Source: CAJGDV01 sp036667875
Lineage (GTDB): Bacteria > Bacillota_I > Bacilli_A > RF39 > UBA660
Assembly: GCA_036667875.1 (NCBI GenBank)
Contig: JAVWTD010000033.1
Span: 1-13,460, forward strand
Reading direction: 5' to 3'
Length of the DNA stretch: 13,460 nt
Shown here: in pieces, positions 1 through 6,846 of the stretch
Position numbering within the stretch: position 1 is the stretch's first letter
Layout of the letters: every line of letters begins with the position of its first letter
Made by a program: the position numbers and the translations under genes
The notes under the pieces: generated by a model
Databases searched by the model: none
What the model was told of the DNA's origin: nothing
The model's input: only the letters and a program-made list of their open reading frames with translations

Positions 1-45
1 TCTTATAAACAAAAAAATTAATCAAAATTTAAGAATCGTTAAAAT

Positions 46-80
46 AAATTTTATATTCTAAAAAATATAAGATTTTTTTA
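46..80 (+). terminator. Possible AT-only terminator of a gene left of the window
   Basis: Arms TTATATT (51-57) and AATATAA (64-70) pair perfectly around a 6-base loop. The stem can be lengthened by bases 46-50 pairing with 71-75, and a T-run begins at 73. This resembles a Rho-independent terminator for an upstream gene outside the window, but the stem has almost no GC, and in DNA this AT-rich such pairings arise by chance. No coding frame of note is seen in bases 1-248. Confidence 0.3.
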
Positions 81-167
81 TTCATACTACTTTTAAAGTA
101 AAGAAAATAATTAATCAAATTAGTACTTGATATATATACAATTTTTTTAACAATTAAACTCTTTTCA

Positions 168-196
168 TTGACTATAAGTTCAAATTATTATATTCT
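168..196 (+). promoter_or_regulatory. Probable sigma-A promoter of the deoD operon
   Basis: TTGACT (168-173, 5 of 6 to the -35 consensus) is followed by a 17-base spacer and TATTCT (191-196, 4 of 6 to the -10 consensus). Transcription would start near 203, giving a leader of about 46 bases that includes the overlapping hairpin arms at 204-232. The rest of the 248-base gene-free stretch (1-167) is plain AT-rich DNA apart from the weak terminator-like hairpin near its left end. Confidence 0.5.
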
Positions 197-203
197 TAAT
201 ATA

Positions 204-232
204 TAGAATAATTAGGTTATTCTAGGGAATAA
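204..232 (+). promoter_or_regulatory. Overlapping inverted repeats in the deoD leader
   Basis: TAGAATAA (204-211) pairs with TTATTCTA (217-224) across a 5-base loop. The same middle arm, TTATTC (217-222), also pairs with GAATAA (227-232) across the loop TAGG. The two hairpins are mutually exclusive, start at the predicted transcription start and end 3 bases before the ribosome binding site (236-243). They could form an operator or a small RNA switch. The stems are AT-rich and weak, so function is inference. Confidence 0.4.
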
Positions 233-248
233 TACTAAGGAGGAAATT

Positions 249-956
249 ATGACACCACATAATAAAGCAAATAAAGAAGATATAAAAGAAACAGTAATAA
301 TGCCAGGAGACCCAAAAAGGGCTAAAATGATAGCAGAAAAATATCTTACTGATCATAGATTAGTAAGTGATGTAAGAGGAATATATGCCTATACTGGAAA
401 ATATAAAGGACATGAACTAACAGTAATGGCATCAGGCATGGGTATACCTAGTATGGGTATTTACTCTTATGAATTATATAAATTTTATAACGTTAAAAAC
501 ATTATAAGAGTAGGATCATGTGGCTCATACTCGAATGACTTGAATTTGCGTGACATAGTACTAGTAAATGACAGTTATTCAGAATCAACATACGCTAAAA
601 CACAAAACGGATGTAACGATAATCTAATAAAATCATCATATAAAATCAATTTTTATATAAAAGAAACAGCAGACCAAAAAAACCTACATGTTTCTATTGC
701 TAATATTCATAGTAGTGATGTATTTTATAAAGAAAATGATAATTTTAAAGAGATAAAAGAAAAATATGGATGTCTAGCATGTGAAATGGAATCATTTAGT
801 TTGTTTCATAATGCACATGTTTTAGGAACTGAAGCATCATGTTTATTAACGGTATCAGATAGTTTAGTAAATGGACAAAAATTAACAACTGAAGAAAGAG
901 AAAACTCATTTAACCAAATGATAGAACTAGCATTAGAAAGTGCCATAAAATTATGA
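249..956 (+). CDS. deoD: Purine-nucleoside phosphorylase, DeoD type
   Basis: Cytosolic enzyme of purine salvage. It splits purine (deoxy)ribonucleosides with phosphate into free base and (deoxy)ribose 1-phosphate. The 235-aa length is normal for hexameric bacterial DeoD, and residue numbering matches the E. coli enzyme: His4 (supplied to the neighbouring subunit's site), Gly20/Arg24 in MPGDPKRAK, Arg43, Arg87 in RVGSCG (phosphate site), Glu179-Met180-Glu181 (ribose site), Asp204 (general acid) and Arg217. All catalytic positions I can place are intact. The ATG at 249 has a strong TAAGGAGG site 5 bases upstream. It is first in an operon, and its TGA stop overlaps the ATG of the adenosine deaminase gene by 4 bases. 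That pairing fits a salvage route from adenosine to inosine to hypoxanthine. Family assignment is firm; substrate range is inferred. Confidence 0.96.
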   Translation: MTPHNKANKEDIKETVIMPGDPKRAKMIAEKYLTDHRLVSDVRGIYAYTGKYKGHELTVMASGMGIPSMGIYSYELYKFYNVKNIIRVGSCGSYSNDLNLRDIVLVNDSYSESTYAKTQNGCNDNLIKSSYKINFYIKETADQKNLHVSIANIHSSDVFYKENDNFKEIKEKYGCLACEMESFSLFHNAHVLGTEASCLLTVSDSLVNGQKLTTEERENSFNQMIELALESAIKL

Positions 957-1912
957 ATAGTTTTCCTAAAGTTGAACTTCATGTCCACCTAGATGGTTCA
1001 GTTGATGTAAAAACAGCATCAGAAATACTAAACGAAGACTATAAATATTTACAATATCAGATGAGTCTAAAATCAAATTGTGAAAACTTAAATGAATATC
1101 TTACCAAATTTGATATACCCGTTAAAATAATGAACTCAAAAAAAAATCTCGAAAGAATTGCTTATGAATTAACAGTAAATCTTAAAAATGATGGAGTAAT
1201 CTACGCCGAAGTTAGATTTGCACCTTTAAAACACATTACACCAGATATGAATATGTATGAAGTAGTTGAAAGTGTAATTATGGGACTTAACCGACTTGGA
1301 CTTAAAACTAACCTTATATTATGTATGATGAGAGGTACCGAATTAAAAGAAAATCAAAAAGTAATAGACCTAGCCCATCATTATTTAAATAAAGGAGTAT
1401 GCGCAGTTGATTTAGCGGGAGCAGAAAGTTTATATAAAACTAGCGATTACAAAGACCTATTTTTATATGCAAAAGAAAAAGAAGTACCATTTACAATTCA
1501 TGCTGGTGAAGCAGATGGACCAGATTCAATAGCAGCAGCCATCTCATTTGGAACTAAAAGAATAGGACATGGAATAAGAATAATTGAATCAAACGAACTA
1601 ATAGAAGTTGTAAAAGAAAAAGATATACTTCTAGAAATATGTCCTACAAGTAACATTCAAACAAAAGTCGTTTCTAAAATTAAAAATCATCCAATCAAAG
1701 ACCTATACTTAAAAGGAGTAAAAGTATCAATAAATACTGACAATAGAACAGTATCTAATACAACTCTTACTAGAGAATATATTCTATTAAGAGATAACTT
1801 AGGTTTTACTACAAAAGATTTCATAGAAATGAATAAAGAAGCCATTAAACATTCATTTTTAAGTGAAGAAGAAAAAGAAAAACTATTGAAAAAATTTAAT
1901 AGTTTATTATAA
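953..1912 (+). CDS. add: Adenosine deaminase
   Basis: Zinc hydrolase that deaminates (deoxy)adenosine to (deoxy)inosine. The 319-aa protein has the metal-dependent hydrolase motifs in order: HVHLDGS with zinc ligands His10 and His12, IHAGEADG with ligand His183 and catalytic Glu186, GHG with His206, and NTDNR with zinc ligand Asp263. The residue after Asp263 is Asn where mammalian enzymes have Asp; TDNR-type motifs occur in bacterial adenosine deaminases, so this does not argue against activity. The ATG overlaps the deoD stop (ATGA), implying translational coupling, and the product feeds the phosphorylase encoded just upstream. An adenine or aminodeoxyfutalosine deaminase is less likely given the full match to the adenosine deaminase motif set and the deoD neighbour. 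Confidence 0.92.
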   Translation: MNSFPKVELHVHLDGSVDVKTASEILNEDYKYLQYQMSLKSNCENLNEYLTKFDIPVKIMNSKKNLERIAYELTVNLKNDGVIYAEVRFAPLKHITPDMNMYEVVESVIMGLNRLGLKTNLILCMMRGTELKENQKVIDLAHHYLNKGVCAVDLAGAESLYKTSDYKDLFLYAKEKEVPFTIHAGEADGPDSIAAAISFGTKRIGHGIRIIESNELIEVVKEKDILLEICPTSNIQTKVVSKIKNHPIKDLYLKGVKVSINTDNRTVSNTTLTREYILLRDNLGFTTKDFIEMNKEAIKHSFLSEEEKEKLLKKFNSLL

Positions 1913-1922
1913 GAGGTGAAGA

Positions 1923-3194
1923 ATGGAATATAAAAAAATAATCAAACGACCATACAATATACATTTTATTAAAACAGATAAATTTAAAAAAGTAAGAATA
2001 AAAATAAATTTTAAAACTGTATTGGATAAAGAAAAGATAGTGACTCGTAACATGCTATCATTAATACTTCTTGATTCAACAAAAAAGTTTAAAACAAAAA
2101 GACTACTAGATATACAAAGTGAAGAATTATATAATGTCGGAATAGAAGCAAACACTAATATTTCTGGTTCATACCATCTTCTTTCATTTAATCTAGTTTA
2201 CCTTTTAGAATCTTACACAGAACCAGGAATGACAGAAAAAACCATCCAATTCTTTTTAGACTTTATTTTTAATCCAAATATTATAGATAATAAATTTGAT
2301 GAAACATCTTATAAAAATGCTTATAACTATCTTATTGAAGATATTAATTCTTATGAAGATAATCCAAATCAATTAGCACTTAATAATTTATATCAAACTT
2401 TATGTCCAAATACAGGGTTAGATTATAAAAATACAGGATATATTGAAGACCTAGAAAAACTAACTAACGAAAAACTATATCAATATTATAAAGAACTACT
2501 AAATGATAATTTAATAGATATATTTGTAGTTGGAAATTTTAACGAATCTGAAATGCAAAATATAATCGAAAAAAACTTTCAAATAAACACCTTAAAAGCA
2601 CAAGGAACAACTCATATAATAACACATAAAAAATATAGACCATTACCTATAGTAGTAAAAGACAAAAAAAATATTAATCAAAGTATTCTATTAATAGGGG
2701 CTAAATTAATGTCTTTAACAAACTTTGAAAGACTTTATACATTACCTATCTATAACTCTATTCTAGGAGGAACAGCAGACTCTAAATTGTTTAAAAACGT
2801 AAGAGAAAAGAATAGTTTATGCTATTCTGTTTCAAGCACCTTTTCTGGTTTAGGTTCCCTTATGGTTATAAGTGCTGGAATTAATGCAAAAGACTTCAAA
2901 AAAACAGTTTCTCTAATTAAAAAGGAAATTAAAAACATGTCAAAAGGAGATTACACAGAAAGAGAAATAGAACAAGCAAAAACAACATATATTGCTTCCT
3001 TAAAAGAAATAGAAGATAATCAATCATCAATAATAAGTATTTATGAAGCACATGAATACTTAGATTATGCTTTAATAAATGAAAGAGAAGAAAATATTAA
3101 AAAAGTTACAAAACAAATGATTTTAGACTTAAATAAAAAAATAAAACTAGACACAATATACTTCTTAGAAGGAGGAAAAACAAGTGAAGAATAA
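1923..3194 (+). CDS. yfmF: M16-family protein, YfmF-like, without zinc motif
   Basis: A 423-aa member of the M16 (insulinase/processing-peptidase-like) family that lacks the HxxEH zinc motif expected in the N-terminal third, so it is probably a non-catalytic partner. The second M16 half is recognisable: residues 281-303 carry LGGTADSKLF, then REKNSLCYSV, matching the family's C-terminal substrate-holding motif. It is followed, with an 11-base overlap, by a zinc-motif-bearing M16 gene. That inactive/active pair is characteristic of B. subtilis YfmF/YfmH (also written YmfF/YmfH), which databases label as associated with 5-aminopentanol modification of elongation factor P. That role is taken from annotation of relatives; no efp gene is in this window. 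The start at 1923 follows GAGGTGAAG. Cytosolic, with no signal peptide or membrane segment. Confidence 0.85.
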   Translation: MEYKKIIKRPYNIHFIKTDKFKKVRIKINFKTVLDKEKIVTRNMLSLILLDSTKKFKTKRLLDIQSEELYNVGIEANTNISGSYHLLSFNLVYLLESYTEPGMTEKTIQFFLDFIFNPNIIDNKFDETSYKNAYNYLIEDINSYEDNPNQLALNNLYQTLCPNTGLDYKNTGYIEDLEKLTNEKLYQYYKELLNDNLIDIFVVGNFNESEMQNIIEKNFQINTLKAQGTTHIITHKKYRPLPIVVKDKKNINQSILLIGAKLMSLTNFERLYTLPIYNSILGGTADSKLFKNVREKNSLCYSVSSTFSGLGSLMVISAGINAKDFKKTVSLIKKEIKNMSKGDYTEREIEQAKTTYIASLKEIEDNQSSIISIYEAHEYLDYALINEREENIKKVTKQMILDLNKKIKLDTIYFLEGGKTSEE

Positions 3195-4461
3195 AGAAAT
3201 ACAAGGAATTGATTTACAACTGTATTCAAAAACATTAGATAATGGATTACAAATTTATATTGTTCCATTTTCAAATGTAAACAACACCTACGTTACCTAC
3301 TCTACAAAATATGGTGGAATAAATAACGAATTTATTCCAATTAACGAAAAAGAAAAAGTCAAAGTTCCACTTGGTATTGCCCACTTTCTAGAACATAAAA
3401 TGTTCGAATCAGAAGGTGAAACTGATATATTCAATTTCTTTCAAGAAAGTGGATCAAACTGTAACGCAAACACAAGCAACCGTAAAACTTCATACTTATT
3501 TTCAGGACCAAATGCTTTTTATGAAAACCTTGAATTTCTATTAAAATATGTAGAAGAACCATATTTTACCGATTCAAATGTTCAAAAAGAAAAAGGAATA
3601 ATTGAACAAGAAATTAAAATGTATCAAGATAATCCTTACTCAAGAATGTATGAAGGATTAATGTTTAATACTTTCATTAATCATCCTTTAAAATATCCAA
3701 CTATAGGTACTAAAGAAAGTATCTATAGTATTACAAAAGAAAACCTATATACATGTTACAATACTTTTTATCATCCTTCAAACATGTTTATCATTGTAAC
3801 AGGAAATGTTGATCCAGAAAAAACTATGGAAGTAATAGAAAAACATGAGAACAAAAGGAAAATTAAAAAAATATCATTAAATAATAACATGATAAAAATA
3901 AACGAACCAGATAAAGTAGAAAAAGAAGAAGAAATTATAAAAATGGATGTTACTTTACCCAAACTAGCAGTAGCTTTTAAAATAAATATAACTAAACTAA
4001 AAATGAATGAAAACGATATATATCAAGTTCTATTAAATGCAGTTGATCTTAAAATAGGAACAACTTCATTATTTACAGAAGAACTCAGAAACTTAGAACT
4101 AATAACAGATACATTTGATGTTACAGGAGTAAAAGCTGAAGATCATTTAGTAATAATCGTAGATACAGAGACAAACTATCCCGAAAAAGTTTTTGATTTA
4201 TTAATGGAAGAATTAAGTGATTTAAATATAAAAGAACAAGAATTTAATCGTCGCAAAAAAACAGGCATAAGTGGATTATTGTTTGCAAGTGATAATATTT
4301 TTAGAATAAATTCTAAACTTGCAAGTGATATTATGGAAAGAGGAAATATTGACTATTCACCTATAAAAACAATAAAAGAAATAACTTATGAAGATTTAGA
4401 ATATATAATTAAGAATATAAGTCTTAAAAATTATTCAAAAATATTTGTATTACCAGAATAA
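3184..4461 (+). CDS. yfmH: M16 zinc metallopeptidase, YfmH-like
   Basis: A 425-aa M16-family peptidase with the inverted zinc motif intact. His67-Phe-Leu-Glu70-His71 lies in GIAHFLEHKMFE, and the downstream EQEIKMYQDNP segment (Glu141/Glu143) supplies the probable third ligand. The central NANTSNRKTSYLFS stretch is also typical of active M16 N-halves. The GTG start at 3184 has AGAAGGAGG about 5 bases upstream, and the gene overlaps the end of the zinc-less partner by 11 bases, so the two are probably made in fixed ratio and act as a heterodimer. No signal peptide is visible, so it probably acts in the cytosol on unfolded peptides or on elongation factor P-linked processing; substrate unknown. 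It is the last gene of the operon, followed at once by a terminator. Confidence 0.88.
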   Translation: MKNKEIQGIDLQLYSKTLDNGLQIYIVPFSNVNNTYVTYSTKYGGINNEFIPINEKEKVKVPLGIAHFLEHKMFESEGETDIFNFFQESGSNCNANTSNRKTSYLFSGPNAFYENLEFLLKYVEEPYFTDSNVQKEKGIIEQEIKMYQDNPYSRMYEGLMFNTFINHPLKYPTIGTKESIYSITKENLYTCYNTFYHPSNMFIIVTGNVDPEKTMEVIEKHENKRKIKKISLNNNMIKINEPDKVEKEEEIIKMDVTLPKLAVAFKINITKLKMNENDIYQVLLNAVDLKIGTTSLFTEELRNLELITDTFDVTGVKAEDHLVIIVDTETNYPEKVFDLLMEELSDLNIKEQEFNRRKKTGISGLLFASDNIFRINSKLASDIMERGNIDYSPIKTIKEITYEDLEYIIKNISLKNYSKIFVLPE

Positions 4462-4462
4462 T

Positions 4463-4492
4463 AAAAATGCACTAATCAAATAGTGTTTTTTT
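4463..4492 (+). terminator. Rho-independent terminator after yfmH
   Basis: Begins 2 bases after the yfmH stop. CACTA (4470-4474) pairs with TAGTG (4481-4485) over a 6-base loop, with a G-T wobble next to it. An A-run before and a T-run after add further A-T pairs. It separates the salvage/peptidase operon from the secreted-protein module downstream. Confidence 0.75.
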
Positions 4493-4515
4493 AATTATAT
4501 TATTTATTAAATAGA

Positions 4516-4554
4516 AGTAATGTAGTGTAAACAATTGTAAACAAAAAAATTACT
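4516..4554. repeat. Direct repeat nested in an inverted repeat upstream of the secreted-protein promoter
   Basis: TGTAAACAA occurs at 4526-4534 and again at 4536-4544, so the copies are offset by 10 bases, one helical turn. AGTAAT (4516-4521) and its complement ATTACT (4549-4554) flank them, and both structures centre on base 4535. The block ends about 22 bases upstream of the -35 hexamer at 4577, a position suited to an activator. Short repeats in AT-rich DNA can be chance, but the exact 9-base match and helical spacing are suggestive. No known regulator box matches. Confidence 0.45.
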
Positions 4555-4576
4555 CATTAATATAATTGCAACTATA

Positions 4577-4605
4577 TTGACATTTTTAAAATTATTTAAT
4601 AGAAT
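4577..4605 (+). promoter_or_regulatory. Strong sigma-A promoter of the secreted-protein module
   Basis: TTGACA (4577-4582, perfect -35), a 17-base spacer, then TAGAAT (4600-4605, 5 of 6 to TATAAT). This is the best promoter in the window. Transcription would begin near 4612, leaving a leader of about 74 bases before the ATG at 4686. It lies in a 224-base gene-free stretch (4462-4685) that otherwise holds the yfmH terminator, the TGTAAACAA repeat and the inverted repeat at the start site. Confidence 0.8.
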
Positions 4606-4609
4606 AAAG

Positions 4610-4648
4610 TTAACTAGTATATTTAAAATAAATTTAATAACTAGTTAA
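4610..4648. repeat. Inverted repeat spanning the predicted transcription start
   Basis: TTAACTAGT (4610-4618) and ACTAGTTAA (4640-4648) are perfect 9-base inverted arms separated by 21 bases. The left arm covers the predicted start near 4612. Bound as DNA it could be a repressor operator; as RNA it would form a hairpin at the very 5' end of the message, which could protect the transcript. It does not reach the ribosome binding site (4675-4680). Confidence 0.5.
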
Positions 4649-4685
4649 TGTAGTTGGATGATTTTTAATTTAAGAAAGGAATAAT

Positions 4686-5120
4686 ATGAAAATAATAAAA
4701 CATTTATTTATCACATTAATTTTAAGTTCGTTTTTGATGTTAGGATTTGCAGATGCGACATCTATATTTTATGCACAAGAAACATTAGCACAATACAAAA
4801 CTCCAGATTCTACAACTGTCACAAAAACAACCAATTCAACTCAAAAATTATATTCACAAGATTGCTATAAAGCAAATTCAGTTCTACATACTTATAGAAC
4901 TCCTCAATTTATTATCAGTCATTGGTCAGCAGATGGTAATTTAGGAGAATTTAAAGAAAGAGGTTCATGGACTACAGTTTCTAAAGGAACTACAAAAAGT
5001 TTTGGAAGTAATTCTACAGGTTATGCAACTATAACAGGCAATAACCTTATGAAAATTTCAACACAAACTTCTTATTCTGATGATACTTGGTTCTGGGGAA
5101 CCTGGACATATGATTTATAA
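4686..5120 (+). CDS. Secreted protein of unknown family, bacteriocin-like context
   Basis: I do not recognise the family. The 144-aa product starts with a Sec-type signal peptide: Lys2/Lys5, a hydrophobic core at about 7-21, and likely cleavage after Ala24 (ADA) or Ala30 (FYA). The mature chain of about 115-120 residues is rich in Thr and Ser, low in charge, has one cysteine (Cys60) and ends in an aromatic cluster (Trp135, Trp137, Trp140, Tyr142). There is no double-glycine leader, no LPxTG anchor and no lantibiotic-like Cys cluster. AAAGGA lies 5 bases before the ATG. A strong promoter with adjacent repeats precedes it, and three membrane proteins plus an immunity-type ABC ATPase follow on the same strand. 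By that context I infer a secreted bacteriocin or toxin-like protein exported by Sec, with the transporter protecting the producer. A secreted signal or surface protein remains possible. Confidence 0.6.
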   Translation: MKIIKHLFITLILSSFLMLGFADATSIFYAQETLAQYKTPDSTTVTKTTNSTQKLYSQDCYKANSVLHTYRTPQFIISHWSADGNLGEFKERGSWTTVSKGTTKSFGSNSTGYATITGNNLMKISTQTSYSDDTWFWGTWTYDL

Positions 5121-5146
5121 AATAAAATATTAAAAATTAATAAATC

Positions 5147-5170
5147 ATCCTTTGCTACATTTGGGAGGAT
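5147..5170 (+). promoter_or_regulatory. Hairpin able to hide the ribosome binding site of the first permease
   Basis: ATCCT (5147-5151) is complementary to AGGAT (5166-5170), which includes part of the strong GGGAGG ribosome binding site (5163-5168) before the ATG at 5175. Pairing would lower translation of the membrane genes relative to the secreted protein. The stem is only 5 base pairs with a 14-base loop and no T-run follows, so it is not a terminator and its effect is uncertain. Confidence 0.3.
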
Positions 5171-5174
5171 AACA

Positions 5175-6068
5175 ATGAAAAAGATATTAAAAAATAACTT
5201 ATTATATTTTATTATAACTGCAATATTTATTTTTATTTTCTTATTTCAAGTTTTTGATATAAAACATGAAGTAATAAAGAATAATTACATAAAAGAAAAT
5301 GCAAATAGAATTTGTCAAGCAGTTGATAAAAATCATGAATTATGCAAAGCTATAAATAAAGAATATAAAAATAAAAATGCAGTTTATGCCGGTTCTACAA
5401 CCGTAATATTTTTAAAAACCATGCTTTTTGGGAATATATCAATAGAAAATATATTTCCTATAATAATAGTAGTTTTTTCTTCAATTGTTTTACATGGAAC
5501 AATCAAAAATAATATTTCACTATTTTTATTAGTTAGGCAGTCATATAAAGATTTTTTGTTTAAGAGTTTTAAAAAAATTTATAAAATTGTTTATTGTATT
5601 CCATTAGCATTAGTATTTTTAGCAATCGTTTGTTTTATGACCAAAGATGTAAGCATTGCAGAACAAATTGAATTGGATGTAATAGGAAATGTTCAACACA
5701 TTAAAATGGGTATAGTTTTCTGTCTAATCTATGCTTTTAATATATTCCTTTTGGGAATTTTTATTGTAAACATTGTCTTGATTGTTGGAAAATCAAGTTT
5801 AAATCTTGTAATAACAACTATAGGCTCATATTTAACATTTTTTATTTTGAAAATTGTTATAGCACAAATTTTGCCATATTTTTTCTTTATTTTTAACCGA
5901 GAAACAACCGCATCTAATTTTTTAGAAATAAATAATTTTTTTGGATATGATTTTGGATGTGAATGGTGGAAAATGTTAGGTTTTGCCTTAACTTTAGTTA
6001 TATCTTCAAGTTTAATAGTATTTAAACTTTATAAATCTAAAGAAGAATTGGTAATTTCAAATGCGTAG
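5175..6068 (+). CDS. Membrane protein, ABC permease-like (first of three)
   Basis: A 297-aa integral membrane protein with about six hydrophobic segments near residues 9-27, 92-110, 138-154, 178-205, 211-240 and 267-285. Between helices 1 and 2 lies a loop of about 65 residues with two cysteines (Cys47 and Cys57), which could form a disulfide if the loop faces outside. The C-terminus is short and Lys/Glu-bearing. No catalytic motif is visible, and I infer a permease subunit from topology and from the ABC ATPase gene three genes downstream. It starts 54 bases after the secreted-protein gene with a strong GGGAGG site, and its last 8 bases overlap the next gene. Sequence alone does not show whether it moves a substrate or acts as a membrane immunity protein. 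Confidence 0.65.
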   Translation: MKKILKNNLLYFIITAIFIFIFLFQVFDIKHEVIKNNYIKENANRICQAVDKNHELCKAINKEYKNKNAVYAGSTTVIFLKTMLFGNISIENIFPIIIVVFSSIVLHGTIKNNISLFLLVRQSYKDFLFKSFKKIYKIVYCIPLALVFLAIVCFMTKDVSIAEQIELDVIGNVQHIKMGIVFCLIYAFNIFLLGIFIVNIVLIVGKSSLNLVITTIGSYLTFFILKIVIAQILPYFFFIFNRETTASNFLEINNFFGYDFGCEWWKMLGFALTLVISSSLIVFKLYKSKEELVISNA

Positions 6069-6846
6069 TATTAGTTATTTATATTTTAAAGATTTTGTTA
6101 ATTCAAAAATATTTAAATATATATTTTTAATGCAATTAGCTTTAACTGTTTACGCATTTACATCTTTTGGTTTATCATTTGATCCAGCATACAATTTTAA
6201 CTATTTAGAAAAATATATAATTATAATTACTAACCCTTGGTTTTTTTTCGCATCTTTTATATTCATAATTTTATTTGCTAATATTTTTATTTATAAAAGA
6301 ATTGAAAAAAGCGAATTTGTAATTTTAAGACTAAATTCTTATAAAAGTTATATTAACATTATAAAAAATACCTGTATACTTGTCGACTGTGCATTGTTTC
6401 TAATTTCAATAGTTTTATTATTCATAATGCTTAATTTTACATTTAGTAAGTTTGAAATAAAAATCATGGAACCATATAATATACCTAATTATATATTTGT
6501 TATATTTATGACAATAAAAGCCTTTTTAATTACATTGATGATTTCATTATTTAATGTTAGTTTATTTAAATTGGTAAATATTAAAACAATTATTTTAGGA
6601 AATGTTATTAATTTTTCAGTTTTAGTTGGAAGTTTTATAAAACCCGATTTAATAAAAAATGTTACTGAAATATCCTTTGCGTTGTTTGATTATATAAAAG
6701 GTGCAAAGTATTTAAATTTTAAATTAGAAATTATTTGTTTTAGTATTTATATGTCTATTTGTTTTATTATTATTTTATTATTATTTGAAATATCATATAA
6801 GTTTATGAAAAAGGTGGAAGTAAATGAAAAAAACTTTTTTAAATGA
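6061..6846 (+). CDS. Membrane protein, ABC permease-like (second of three)
   Basis: A 261-aa protein with about six hydrophobic segments near residues 19-38, 58-78, 108-126, 144-168, 175-193 and 222-246. The size and topology match ABC-2/LanE-LanG type permease subunits. The N-terminus carries a short amphipathic stretch (YLYFKDFVNSKIFKY) of the kind that often sits before helix 1 in ABC-2 permeases. The ATG at 6061 overlaps the preceding stop by 8 bases and has no good ribosome binding site, so translation probably depends on coupling. Its last 23 bases overlap the next permease gene, whose binding site lies inside this one. No family-specific motif is recognised; function is inferred from the cluster. 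Confidence 0.65.
   Translation: MRSISYLYFKDFVNSKIFKYIFLMQLALTVYAFTSFGLSFDPAYNFNYLEKYIIIITNPWFFFASFIFIILFANIFIYKRIEKSEFVILRLNSYKSYINIIKNTCILVDCALFLISIVLLFIMLNFTFSKFEIKIMEPYNIPNYIFVIFMTIKAFLITLMISLFNVSLFKLVNIKTIILGNVINFSVLVGSFIKPDLIKNVTEISFALFDYIKGAKYLNFKLEIICFSIYMSICFIIILLLFEISYKFMKKVEVNEKNFFK

Noticed and set aside
204..232. Purine riboswitch upstream of deoD
   Set aside because: The leader is only about 46 bases and lacks the conserved three-way-junction sequence elements.
4526..4544. LytTR-type bacteriocin regulator site
   Set aside because: LytTR repeats are about 21 bases apart start to start and contain a GTT-centred 9-mer. Here the offset is 10 and the motif does not fit.
4658..4684. 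Eight-residue leader peptide just before the secreted-protein gene
   Set aside because: The ATG has no clear ribosome binding site, and its last codons coincide with the binding site of the real gene. Frames this short are common by chance.
4686..5120. Secreted protein as a true lactococcin 972 family bacteriocin
   Set aside because: Locus layout is similar, but I do not see the family's N-terminal GGTW-type motif or its SNY/H pattern, and the protein is longer than usual.
5147..5170. Terminator between the secreted-protein gene and the permeases
   Set aside because: The stem has 5 base pairs and no T-run follows it.
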